Assembly (NCBI RefSeq): GCF_012985205.1
Contig: NZ_JABEKS010000001.1
Coordinates: 992,001-1,056,000 of the forward strand
DNA length: 64,000 nucleotides
Source: Planctomonas sp. JC2975
Lineage (GTDB): Bacteria > Actinomycetota > Actinomycetes > Actinomycetales > Microbacteriaceae
Reading direction: 5' to 3'
In this document: in pieces, positions 34,315 to 42,533 of the stretch
Layout of the letters: each line of letters begins with the position of its first letter
Numbering within the stretch: position 1 is the stretch's first letter
Notes under the pieces: model-generated
Seen by the model: only the letters and a program-made list of their open reading frames with translations
What the model was told of the DNA's origin: nothing
Database searches by the model: none
Made by a program: the position numbers and the translations under genes

Positions 34315-35458
34315 GGGCGTGGACGCCATCCGCTCCCGACTCGCGCGCGTCATCGACCCGGAGATCCGCCGACCGATCACCGATCTGGGCATGGTGGGCG
34401 ACGTCGCACTCGACGACGCGGGGAGGGCTTCGGTCTCGATCAAGCTGACGATCGTCGGATGCCCGGCCGCGGCCGCCATCGAACGCGACGTGCGCGAGGC
34501 GGTCGCCTCCGCCCCAGGCGTGACGTCCATCGACCTGGACGTCTCCGTCATGTCGCCCGCCGAGCGATCCGCCCTCACGGAGCGGCTGCGCGGATCCCGC
34601 GCCCGCACCAACCCGTTCACTGCCGACTCGCTGACGCGCGCCTATGCGGTGACCAGCGGCAAGGGCGGTGTCGGCAAGTCCACCATCACCGCGAACCTCG
34701 CCGTCGCGCTCGCTCAGCGCGGCCTTCGCGTAGGACTGGTCGACGCCGACGTCTACGGCTTCTCGATCCCCGGGATCCTTGGCCTCGTCCAGGACGGTGT
34801 CACCCAGCAGCCGACGCGCGTCGACAGCATGATCCTGCCGCCGATCGCGTACGACGTGAAGACCATCTCCATCGGCATGTTCCTCGATCCGTCCCGTGGT
34901 CAGAACGCCTCCACGGCGGTCGCCTGGCGCGGGCCGATGCTGCATCGCACGATCTCGCAGTTCCTCACCGACGTCTACTTCGGCGACCTCGACGTACTGC
35001 TGCTGGATCTGCCGCCGGGCACCGGCGACGTCGCCATCTCCGTCGGACAGCTGCTCCCCGACGCCGACGTGCTCGTCGTCACGACGCCGCAACCCGCCGC
35101 TGCGGATGTCGCGGTGCGCAGCGGCGTGGTCGCCAGGCAGACCGGTCAACGCGTCTTCGGCGTGATCGAGAACATGGCGGGACTCCCCCAGCCCGACGGC
35201 AGTGTGCTCGAGTTGTTCGGCGCTGGCGGTGGAGCAGAGGTGGCCGCACGTCTTTCCGAGGGAGCGGATGCGCCCGTGCCACTGCTCGCATCCGTTCCGC
35301 TCAGCATCCAGCTGAGGTCTGGCGGAGACGCCGGTGAGCCGATCGTCGTGTCCGATCCGGAGGATCCGGCAGCCGTCGCCATCCGCGGCGTCGCCGACCG
35401 CATCGCGGCGAGGCCGCGCGGCCTCGCCGGCCGCTCCCTGAACCCCAGCCTGGTCTGA
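34307..35458 (+). CDS. mrp: Mrp/NBP35-type iron-sulfur carrier ATPase
   Basis: Protein of 383 residues. The N-terminal MIP18/DUF59 domain (about 1-85, TDLGMVGDVALDDAG, TIVGCPAAAAIERDV) is followed by a deviant Walker A SGKGGVGKST at 117-126, DADVYGFSIPGILG, a switch II LLLDLPPGTGD and GVIENMAGLPQPDGS. The CxxC pair found in many ApbC proteins at that last site is missing, as I recall for mycobacterial Mrp as well, so it may not hold a cluster in the standard way. Its known role in other bacteria is Fe-S cluster loading. GTG 34307 overlaps the DUF1003 gene by 8 bases. Confidence 0.93.
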   Translation: MTEGVDAIRSRLARVIDPEIRRPITDLGMVGDVALDDAGRASVSIKLTIVGCPAAAAIERDVREAVASAPGVTSIDLDVSVMSPAERSALTERLRGSRARTNPFTADSLTRAYAVTSGKGGVGKSTITANLAVALAQRGLRVGLVDADVYGFSIPGILGLVQDGVTQQPTRVDSMILPPIAYDVKTISIGMFLDPSRGQNASTAVAWRGPMLHRTISQFLTDVYFGDLDVLLLDLPPGTGDVAISVGQLLPDADVLVVTTPQPAAADVAVRSGVVARQTGQRVFGVIENMAGLPQPDGSVLELFGAGGGAEVAARLSEGADAPVPLLASVPLSIQLRSGGDAGEPIVVSDPEDPAAVAIRGVADRIAARPRGLAGRSLNPSLV

Positions 35459-35497
35459 CCGCACCGCGTGGCGCGATCACCGGTCGCCGCGCAGCCG

Positions 35498-37012
35498 TCA
35501 GCGAGGCTCGACCACTCGGGCCAGAAGCTCGGTGAGCAGCCGCTCGGTGAGCTCGTGCGGCAACGCCTCGATGAGCGCGAGGAAGGGCGCCATGCTGTCG
35601 GGCAGCGCGCCGTTCTCTCGGCCGAGCAGCCCGAGCCCCGACAACAGCGCCGCGGCCGTCTCTGACTCGAGCAGCGCGGCACCCGACGGCAGACTTCCCT
35701 CCGGCAGGGCGGCGAGCACCTGCTCGGGCGACACAGCCGGGATGCCTCGCACGGCATCGGCCGCCGCGGTCAGCGCCGAATGGAGCTCGCCGAGCCGACT
35801 GTCCGTCACGGGCGTCACGGTCATGTGCGTGGTGTGCGGCAGCCGAACCCCGTCGGGCTGCAGAAGACCCGGCTGCTGCTGCAGCACCCATCCGGATGCC
35901 CGCACCGCGTCCGCCCAGTGGTGAGGGTCGACACGACGCTCGGGTGGCAGAGACTCGTCAACCGCCACGGCCAGCAGCGGTCCAACCGGCCGGCCGACCA
36001 CGCGGAGACCTTCGATCCGATCGATCTCTTTCCGCAGCATCCGCGTGGCGTGGATGCACTGGTCGGCGAGTCCGGCGAATCCGTCGGCGCCGAGCGCCTG
36101 GATGATGGCCCACGCCGCGGCCAGCGCGCCGGCCGACTTGGATCCGAGAAGCGTCGGATTCACCACCGGATACCCCGGCCACTGCGTCGTGGCGAAGTAC
36201 TGGGCGCGATGACGGTCGCGACCGCGGTGGAGCAGCACGCTGACGCCCTTCGGCGCGTATCCGTACTTGTGCAGGTCGGCGGACAGGCTCGTGACGCCGG
36301 GAACCGACAGGTTCCACGGTGGAAGCGGGGCTCCGTCGTCGTCCGCCCAGAACGGCAGGATCCAGCCGCCGATGCAGGCGTCCACGTGGCATGAGATGCC
36401 CGCGACCCGGCAGGCTGCCGCCACCTCGACGATGGGGTCGAGCGCCGCGAACGGATACGACGGGGCCGAGACCACGACCAGCGCGACGTCCGCTCCGAGT
36501 CGTTCGACGACGGCCGACGCCTCGAGTGTGCCGGTGAACGGTGAGACGGGCACGGCGTCGAACTCGACATCGAAGAGCTTCGCCGCCTTGCGGAAGGCCG
36601 CATGCACGGTGATCGGCGCCACGAGTCGAGGCGTTCCCACCCCGCCGGCCGCGCGCCACAGGTCTCGCGCGGTCTTCACCGCGAGGAGACACGATTCGGT
36701 GCCGCCGGAGGTGACGGATCCGACGACCTCGTCGTCCCCGCCGAGCAGATCACGTGCGAAGCCGACGACCTCGCGCTCGAGCACGGCCACGGAAGTGAAC
36801 GTCGTCGGATCCAACCCGTTCACCGCCTGCATCTCGCAGGCGGCCGCGGCCGCGAGCTCGTCCAGATCTGCACGTCCGGAGTCGTACACGTACGACAGCA
36901 CCCGTCCGCCGTGCGTCGGTGCATCCGCGGCTCGCAGCTCGCGCAGCCGGGCGATGATGTCACCGCTCCCGGTGCTCGATCGCTCGGCGGATCCCTCTTC
37001 CTCAGACGGCAT
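35498..37012 (-). CDS. PLP-dependent decarboxylase/lyase (sphingosine-phosphate-lyase-like)
   Basis: Fold-type I PLP enzyme of 504 residues. GSVTSGGTESCLLAVKTAR is the phosphate-binding region shared with group II decarboxylases and sphingosine-1-phosphate lyase. HVDACIGGWILPFW holds the aspartate over the pyridine nitrogen, and the Schiff-base lysine is in SADLHKYGYAPKGVS. PRLVAPITVHAAFRKAAKLF precedes them. Sphingosine-phosphate-lyase-like aldol cleavage or amino-acid decarboxylation are both possible. ATG 37012 has the strong ribosome site GGAAGGAGG. It overlaps the MFS carrier gene by 11 bases, so the pair may import and process one compound. Confidence 0.87.
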   Translation of the reverse strand: MPSEEEGSAERSSTGSGDIIARLRELRAADAPTHGGRVLSYVYDSGRADLDELAAAAACEMQAVNGLDPTTFTSVAVLEREVVGFARDLLGGDDEVVGSVTSGGTESCLLAVKTARDLWRAAGGVGTPRLVAPITVHAAFRKAAKLFDVEFDAVPVSPFTGTLEASAVVERLGADVALVVVSAPSYPFAALDPIVEVAAACRVAGISCHVDACIGGWILPFWADDDGAPLPPWNLSVPGVTSLSADLHKYGYAPKGVSVLLHRGRDRHRAQYFATTQWPGYPVVNPTLLGSKSAGALAAAWAIIQALGADGFAGLADQCIHATRMLRKEIDRIEGLRVVGRPVGPLLAVAVDESLPPERRVDPHHWADAVRASGWVLQQQPGLLQPDGVRLPHTTHMTVTPVTDSRLGELHSALTAAADAVRGIPAVSPEQVLAALPEGSLPSGAALLESETAAALLSGLGLLGRENGALPDSMAPFLALIEALPHELTERLLTELLARVVEPR

Positions 37013-38369
37013 CGACGTCCTCCTTCCGCAGGCGGTAGCGCACAAGCGGCACCAGGCTGATCGCCACAAGAACGGCGGGCACCACGCTGAAGCTGAGCAC
37101 GATGCCGGAGACCGCCAGCGGCGACTGCGTCACGGTCTGCGTGCCGGTGCTCGCCAGGTATCCGGTGGCGGCCAGAACGATCGACAGTACCGTCGCACCG
37201 AGCGCCATTCCGGTGGTCTCGCCTGCCGTCCACATGCCGCCGAAGATCCCAGCGCGACCAGGGCCGTTCGTGCGCGCGTCGTGCGAGATCACGTCGGGCA
37301 GCATCGCCATCGGCAGCGCCTGCATGCCGGCATAGCCGGCACCGCACAACGCGACGGGCAGGTAGACCCAGGGTCCTGGCATCCAGAGCAGCAACAGCAT
37401 CGACGCCGCAGCGAGACCGAACAGGATGCTCGCCAGCAGGAATCCGCGCTCCTTGCCCATCCGTCGCGCGAGCACGCCCCACAGCGGAGTCACCAGCAGC
37501 GCCGGTGCTATCAGTGCGACGAAGAGCAAGGTCACGGCATCCGTCGAGTGCAGAACGTGCTTGGCCACGTAGTTCGCGGCGGCGAGCATCTCGCCCGTCG
37601 CAACGGCCTGCAGCAGGAACGCGAGCAGCAGCGCCCGGAACGGCTGGCTTTCGCGCAGCGCCGTGATGCCCACCGCGTAGTGCCGGATCAGCGAGACGCG
37701 CTCCGGTTGCGGCATGCCCGTCACACCGGTGGGCGCGACGAACGACGACACGAGCATGCCGGCGCCTATCACGACGCCCGCGGCGACGGCCATCAGCAGG
37801 TAGCCGAGATACGGATCGTGCGGGAAGGCGTCTCGCAGCGCTGGGCCTCCGGCTCCGAAGAGCAGGATCGCCAGGGTCAGAACGACGACGCGCCAGGTGA
37901 GGAGCCTGGTGCGCTGGTCGTAGTCGGAGGCGAGCTCGGCCGGCAGCGCGATGTACGGCACCTGGAACAGGCTGAACGCCGTCGCCGTGAGCAGGAACGC
38001 GACGAACACCCAGACACCGGCCGCGAGTGGAGCCGTTCCGGCGGGAACCGCGAACGTGACGATGAAGAAGAGCGGGAGGCCGACGGCGCCCAGCACCATG
38101 AGACGCCTGCGCGATCCGTGAGCGGCAAGCCCGCGGTCGCTGAAACCGCCGATCAGCGGATCGATGATGACGTCCCACACCTTGGCCGCCGTCACCAGGA
38201 TGCCTGCGGCGAGCGCCGCGACGCCGAGCGTGTCCGTGAGGTAGAACACCAGAACCAGACCGGGCAGCGTGGCGAATCCGCCCGTGCCGAGCGATCCGAT
38301 GGCATACCGTGCCACGGTGGGTCGGGAGAGCGCCGTTCGGATCGGCGCCGATCGCTGCGTTGCGGTCAT
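37002..38369 (-). CDS. MFS carrier of the GPH (sugar:cation symporter) type
   Basis: Integral membrane transporter of 455 residues with 12 predicted membrane segments. Features of the MFS_2/GPH group are visible: the first segments with FYLTDTLGVAALAAGILVTA, AKVWDVIIDPLIGGFSDR in the conserved loop 2-3, and WGVLARRMGKERGF at the equivalent loop in the second half. The substrate is not clear; sugars, glycosides and small acids are known for the group. ATG 38369 follows TTAGGATTCCGGG. It lies 95 bases beyond tatB and overlaps the PLP-enzyme gene. Confidence 0.88.
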   Translation of the reverse strand: MTATQRSAPIRTALSRPTVARYAIGSLGTGGFATLPGLVLVFYLTDTLGVAALAAGILVTAAKVWDVIIDPLIGGFSDRGLAAHGSRRRLMVLGAVGLPLFFIVTFAVPAGTAPLAAGVWVFVAFLLTATAFSLFQVPYIALPAELASDYDQRTRLLTWRVVVLTLAILLFGAGGPALRDAFPHDPYLGYLLMAVAAGVVIGAGMLVSSFVAPTGVTGMPQPERVSLIRHYAVGITALRESQPFRALLLAFLLQAVATGEMLAAANYVAKHVLHSTDAVTLLFVALIAPALLVTPLWGVLARRMGKERGFLLASILFGLAAASMLLLLWMPGPWVYLPVALCGAGYAGMQALPMAMLPDVISHDARTNGPGRAGIFGGMWTAGETTGMALGATVLSIVLAATGYLASTGTQTVTQSPLAVSGIVLSFSVVPAVLVAISLVPLVRYRLRKEDVDAV

Positions 38370-38464
38370 CCCGGAATCCTAACCGGGACGAACGACCGCT
38401 CCGTACGCACGCTGACGCACATCAGGACGCGACCAGCGCCTGGAGCGTGAGACGAGGATGCGGC

Positions 38465-38803
38465 CTAGGTCGCTTCGGAGTCGTAGGGCGGAACCGCACC
38501 GTCGTCGAGCCGCGGAGTCTTGGCCGGTCTACTCAACGTGGGAGCCGGCTCGTCATCGAGCAGGGCATCACGGATGATCCGTCGCGGGTCGTACTGTCGG
38601 GGGTCGAGCTTGCGCCAGTCGACGTCATCGAATTCCGGACCCAACTCCTCGCGCATCTTCTCGGTGGCGTTGTCCGCCATGTTCCGCAGATTGCGCGCCC
38701 ACTGACCGAGCTGAGCCGCGTATTTCGGCAGCCGATTGGGGCCGACGAGGAAGACGGCGATCACGGCGATGATCACCAGCTTCTCAACGGTCAAACCGAA
38801 CAT
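38465..38803 (-). CDS. tatB: Sec-independent translocase subunit TatB
   Basis: TatA/B-type protein of 112 residues from ATG 38803. One N-terminal membrane segment, FGLTVEKLVIIAVIAVFLVG, ends in the conserved PNRLPKYAAQLGQWARNLR amphipathic helix with the proline hinge and acidic/basic pattern of TatB. A charged tail (PEFDDVDWRKLDPRQYDPRRI) follows. TatB receives twin-arginine signal peptides; the EfeB precursor encoded at 54180 is a likely client. It sits next to an O-methyltransferase gene on the opposite strand. Confidence 0.92.
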   Translation of the reverse strand: MFGLTVEKLVIIAVIAVFLVGPNRLPKYAAQLGQWARNLRNMADNATEKMREELGPEFDDVDWRKLDPRQYDPRRIIRDALLDDEPAPTLSRPAKTPRLDDGAVPPYDSEAT

Positions 38804-38987
38804 TCGTACAGAGTAACCCGTGCAGCAGGGTGCTGGCTGCGTGCTGACCATGTCGTTACGCAGGAGATGCGCAAGCCGCACGCCAATAAGCCCTCGCGAC
38901 TGATTCCCCGCCGATTCGCCGGGAACGCCTCGGAGAGCCTGGCCGTCGCCGGGCTGGCCGTATTGTTGACGGCGGGAAGGAACGTCA

Positions 38988-39620
38988 GTGTCTCAACACG
39001 ATCAGAGCTGGAAGTTCGCCACCGATATCGTCTCGGAGTCCCCTGCCGTCCAAGCGGCGAGGGCGCAGTCCCTCGAACTGGGGATCGAGCCGGTCTCCCC
39101 GGCCATCGGCGCGCAGGCCGCCGTGATCGCCGCGGCATCCCGCGCCACGAGCATCCTCGAGGTCGGTACGGGCGTCGGCGTCTCCGGACTGTGGCTGCTT
39201 CGCGGCGCAACGGACGCCACCCTGACCTCCATCGACACCGAGCCCGATCACCTGCACAGCGCGCGAGCCAACTTCACCGACGGCGGGATCTCGCCGTCCA
39301 GGGTGCGGCTCATCACGGGACGCGCCAGGGACGTTCTTCCTCGCATGAACGAGAACGCATACGACGTGGTGTTCGTCGATGCGGATCCCGCAGGCGTCAT
39401 CGAATACACCGAGCACGCTCTGCGTCTGGCGCGTCCGGGAGGCACCGTCCTCGTGGCCCACGCCCTCTGGAAGGGCCGCGTCGCCGATCCTGCCCAACGG
39501 GACGAGATCACGACCGGATTCCGCACCCTGGTCACCGAGATCGCCGGTTCTCCTGCGGTGGTCAGTGCCTTGAGCACCGTCGGAGACGGATTGCTGCAGA
39601 TCACGAAGCTCGGCGACTGA
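38988..39620 (+). CDS. SAM-dependent O-methyltransferase
   Basis: Protein of 210 residues of the Methyltransf_3 family (catechol/caffeoyl-CoA O-methyltransferase type). SAM-binding motif I is ILEVGTGVGVSGLWLL, motif II has SIDTEPDHL, and the metal-binding aspartate region VVFVDADPAG plus ALRLARPGGTVLVAHALW complete the fold. GTG 38988 follows GGGAAGGAACG. The substrate is unknown. The gene matches Rv1220c of M. tuberculosis in place (from memory), next to tatB; the sigE-rseA-htrA genes that separate them there are absent here. Confidence 0.92.
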   Translation: MSQHDQSWKFATDIVSESPAVQAARAQSLELGIEPVSPAIGAQAAVIAAASRATSILEVGTGVGVSGLWLLRGATDATLTSIDTEPDHLHSARANFTDGGISPSRVRLITGRARDVLPRMNENAYDVVFVDADPAGVIEYTEHALRLARPGGTVLVAHALWKGRVADPAQRDEITTGFRTLVTEIAGSPAVVSALSTVGDGLLQITKLGD

Positions 39621-39772
39621 GCTCGTTCCACGCTGGTCGAGCCCGAGCGATCCCCGGTCGGCCCTGCCCTGACCGCTGGTTTGCCGGCGCCGCCGGTGGC
39701 TGGTCAAGCGTGTCGGAACCGGTGACCCCAGCTGATCCAGCAGTCTTTCCACATCCATCGGCGGCCTCGACG

Positions 39773-39812
39773 CGCACGAGAGCGGATGCCTGACGGCATC
39801 CGCTCTCGTGCG
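39773..39812. terminator. Perfect 18-bp hairpin between convergent genes
   Basis: Arms 39773-39790 and 39795-39812 are exact complements with loop TGAC; the inner part is GCGGATGCC/GGCATCCGC. T-rich sequence follows at 39813-39830. It should end transcripts of both the O-methyltransferase gene and the DUF3117 gene. Confidence 0.88.
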
Positions 39813-39845
39813 TGTTGTGCTTGATCTTGTGGTGCTGGTGGGGCG

Positions 39846-40019
39846 TCAGCTGCCGGTGATGACCGCGCCGAGCACGTCGTGAAGCTCTTGAGCCTCGGCG
39901 TCATTGACCGAGACGACGAGCCGGCCTCCACCTTCGAGGGGAACGCGCACGATGATGAGGCGCCCCTCCTTTACAGCCTCCATGGGTCCGTCTCCGGTTC
40001 TCGGCTTCATGGCCGCCAT
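39846..40019 (-). CDS. DUF3117 micro-protein
   Basis: A 57-residue protein of the actinobacterial DUF3117 family. Translation begins MAAMKPRTGDGPMEAVKEGR and continues with RVPLEGGGRLVVSV, the two invariant blocks. ATG 40019 has AAAGGGGAG as ribosome site, and a GATAAT -10 element lies about 35 bases before the start codon. The function is unknown, but conservation across Actinobacteria suggests an important role. It lies downstream of the PIG-V-like gene, with its own promoter and a strong terminator. Confidence 0.93.
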   Translation of the reverse strand: MAAMKPRTGDGPMEAVKEGRLIIVRVPLEGGGRLVVSVNDAEAQELHDVLGAVITGS

Positions 40020-40047
40020 GTAGCTCCCCTTTCATGGATGTCTCTCC

Positions 40048-40053
40048 ATTATC
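40048..40053 (-). promoter_or_regulatory. -10 element of the DUF3117 gene
   Basis: GATAAT on the minus strand, inside GGATAATGG, lies about 29 bases before ATG 40019. The predicted leader is about 20 bases and holds the AAAGGGGAG ribosome site. No convincing -35 is seen at 17 bases. Confidence 0.45.
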
Positions 40054-40119
40054 CGCCATCGGGTGTACCCCGCGGAAATCGCCTACCCGATTCCGATCGC
40101 CCGGGTCGACGTTCACGGA

Positions 40120-41391
40120 TCACGGCGGTGACCAGTCGGCGCCGTCGACACCCCAGCACACCAGCAGCCAGATCCACTGCAGCACGAGGCACAGCACCAC
40201 GAGTCCGATGCGATAGACGCGGCTCTTCGGCGCAGCCAATGCTCCCAGCAGCGGCGCCAGCGGAGCCAGGAGCCGGAACGTGCTGGACTGCGGGAAGAAC
40301 ACCGCGAGCAGGTAGAGGATGTACGCCACGCACCAGAACCGGAGGTCGACTCCGAGCCTGCGCACCGACGGCGAGAACAGCCACAGCCCGGTGAGTGCGA
40401 TGAGGACGACGAGGGCGATGTATCCCAGCCACGGCGAGGTGTAGAGGAAGACGCCGAACCACCATTGCGCCCCCTGGAACCAGGGCGTGAAGGGCACGAG
40501 GTTCACGTGGCCGATGTAATCGGCCCGCCACGAGAGCTCTGTGGCGGTGTACGCATCCGGAACGCCGGTGACCCAGCCGGCGATGGCCGGCCACGCCAGT
40601 CCTGCGAATCCCGCCACCGCTGTCACCACCACGGATGCCACTGCCTCGCGCACCGGGAATCCGTCGCGTTTTCGCACCCACCAGCGGTAGACGACGTGCA
40701 GCCCCATCGCGAGGGCGAATGCCAGTCCGCTGGGGCGGGTGAACGCCATCAAAATGACGGGAGCGATCATCCACCAGTACTTGCGCCGTAGCAGCAGGTA
40801 GAGCGAGAGCAGAAGCAAGAAGATGTACATCGACTCGGCGTACGCGAGCTGGAAGAGCGGCGTCGTCGGGGCGACGCAGAACAGTACGGTGGCGAAGAGG
40901 CTCGTCGAGCCAGGGAGCTTCAGCGCCATCAGCCGGTTGAAGACCAGCGCGGCGCCGAGGCCGAATCCGAACGACACCAGCACGGCCGCCGGCGACCACG
41001 GCAGGAAGGTGATCGTCATCACGATCCGAACGAGGAACGGATAGGCCGGCAGGAACGCCCACGCATTCTGCTGCACCGTGCCGTCCGCGCCGATCGGCAG
41101 CGTCGACGGATAACCTGTCTCGGCCACGATGTCGTACCAGCGGCCGTCCCAGATGGACGCGTAGTCGAAGTAGCCGGGCTGGGCGCCCGTCCACGGGTTG
41201 GGACCCTGAACGCCGGCGAGCACCAGGATCATCACCGTCGAGATGACGCGTGCCGCCAGGTACACGACGATGACCTTCACCCACCACGGGGTGAGCCGAT
41301 ACCGCAGCCGCAGACCGACGGGAGCCCGCAGTCGTCCGGACATCCGCGAATGCGATGCCCCTGAAGCGGATGCTGTGCGTTCTGCTGTCAC
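40120..41391 (-). CDS. PIG-V-like GT-C glycosyltransferase (membrane)
   Basis: Integral membrane protein of 423 residues with about ten hydrophobic segments. The first long loop has IWDGRWYDIVAETGYPS, the acidic loop typical of GT-C and PIG-V mannosyltransferases that use polyprenyl-phosphate sugar, and AYAESMYIFLLLLSLYLLLRRK follows. It should transfer a sugar, probably mannose, to a lipid or protein outside the membrane. The call rests on fold and motif, not on a named orthologue. GTG 41391 is the start; ATG 41343 is an alternative. It stands between dapE and DUF3117. Confidence 0.78.
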   Translation of the reverse strand: MTAERTASASGASHSRMSGRLRAPVGLRLRYRLTPWWVKVIVVYLAARVISTVMILVLAGVQGPNPWTGAQPGYFDYASIWDGRWYDIVAETGYPSTLPIGADGTVQQNAWAFLPAYPFLVRIVMTITFLPWSPAAVLVSFGFGLGAALVFNRLMALKLPGSTSLFATVLFCVAPTTPLFQLAYAESMYIFLLLLSLYLLLRRKYWWMIAPVILMAFTRPSGLAFALAMGLHVVYRWWVRKRDGFPVREAVASVVVTAVAGFAGLAWPAIAGWVTGVPDAYTATELSWRADYIGHVNLVPFTPWFQGAQWWFGVFLYTSPWLGYIALVVLIALTGLWLFSPSVRRLGVDLRFWCVAYILYLLAVFFPQSSTFRLLAPLAPLLGALAAPKSRVYRIGLVVLCLVLQWIWLLVCWGVDGADWSPP

Positions 41392-41442
41392 GTCGATGCG
41401 TTCTGTCGCCGGGTCTGCCGTCGGTACTCTCGCCCAGGCCGC

Positions 41443-42516
41443 TCAGCGCGCCGTGAGCCAGCGCCTGAGCCCCTCTTCGCAGGCCACGATCTCCGAGAGC
41501 GCCACTCGCTCGTCATCCGCGTGCGCCTTGAGCGGGTCGCCGGGGCCGTAGTTGACGGCGGGGATGCCCAGTGCGGCGAAGCGTGCGACATCCGTCCATC
41601 CGTATTTCGGTCTCGGCGTTGCTCCGACCGCTGCGAGGAAGTCGCGTGCGAAGGGCGTGTCCAGACCAGGGCGCGCACCCTCTGCCAGGTCGACGACGGT
41701 CACGGCATCGTCGCCGAAGAGGTCGCGCAGGTGGGCGACGGCTTCATCGCCGGAGCGACTCGGAGCGAAGCGGTAGTTCACGTGCACCACGCACTCGTCG
41801 GGGATGACGTTGGTCGCCACTCCGCCGCGGATCAGGACCGCATTCAGCGCCTCCCGGTACAGGAGACCGTCCACCTCGACCTCGCGTGGCGTGTAGTCCG
41901 CGAGCGTCTGCAGGATCGGCGCCGCCTTGTGGATGGCGTTCTCGCCCACCCAGGGACGCGCCGCGTGGGCGCGAAGCCCGGCGGTGCGCACGTCGACGCG
42001 CAGCGTGCCGTTGCAGCCGCCCTCCACATCGGCGCGGCTCGGCTCCCCGAGTATGGCGAAGTCGGCCTCGAGCAGATCGGGACGCTGGTCGGCGAGGTGC
42101 CCGAGCCCGTTCAGATCGGACGAGACCTCCTCGTTGTCGTACCAGAGCCACGTGATGTCGTAGCGAGGCTCGACGAGTTCCGCCGCCAGCGCGAGTTGAA
42201 CCGCGACGCCCGACTTCATGTCGACGCTCCCCCGACCCCACAGGTAGTCGACGCCCTCCAGAGTCTCGAAACGGGTCGGGAGGTTGTCGTTCACGGGCAC
42301 GGTGTCGATGTGACCGGCGATGGCGACGCGCCTGTCGCGTCCGAGGGTCGTGCGTGCCACGACGTTGTTGCCGACGCGGGTCACTTCGAGATGCGGCAGG
42401 CCGCGCACGGCCTGCTCGATGGCATCCGCCAGTTGCTGTTCGTTGCCGGAGACGGACTCCATGTCGCAGATGGCACGGGTGAGTTCGACCGGGCCGGCCG
42501 TGAGGTCCAGAGTCAC
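41443..42516 (-). CDS. dapE: Succinyl-diaminopimelate desuccinylase
   Basis: Zinc-dependent M20 amidohydrolase of 357 residues that frees LL-diaminopimelate from its N-succinyl form in the lysine and peptidoglycan pathway. Metal ligands are seen in AGHIDTVP (H69, D71) and WGRGSVDMKSG, with YDNEEVSS providing the catalytic Glu pair and ending in a GPGDPLKAHADDERV motif. GTG 42516 lies 17 bases from the start of dapD, which runs away from it, so the two divergent genes must have promoters inside each other's first codons. Confidence 0.93.
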   Translation of the reverse strand: MTLDLTAGPVELTRAICDMESVSGNEQQLADAIEQAVRGLPHLEVTRVGNNVVARTTLGRDRRVAIAGHIDTVPVNDNLPTRFETLEGVDYLWGRGSVDMKSGVAVQLALAAELVEPRYDITWLWYDNEEVSSDLNGLGHLADQRPDLLEADFAILGEPSRADVEGGCNGTLRVDVRTAGLRAHAARPWVGENAIHKAAPILQTLADYTPREVEVDGLLYREALNAVLIRGGVATNVIPDECVVHVNYRFAPSRSGDEAVAHLRDLFGDDAVTVVDLAEGARPGLDTPFARDFLAAVGATPRPKYGWTDVARFAALGIPAVNYGPGDPLKAHADDERVALSEIVACEEGLRRWLTAR

Positions 42517-42533
42517 CCCACTAATCTAGAGGC

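Noticed and set aside
36267-38450. 727-codon plus-strand open frame opposite the PLP enzyme and MFS carrier
   Set aside because: Composition is low-complexity and both covered genes are clear; this is a GC-rich shadow.
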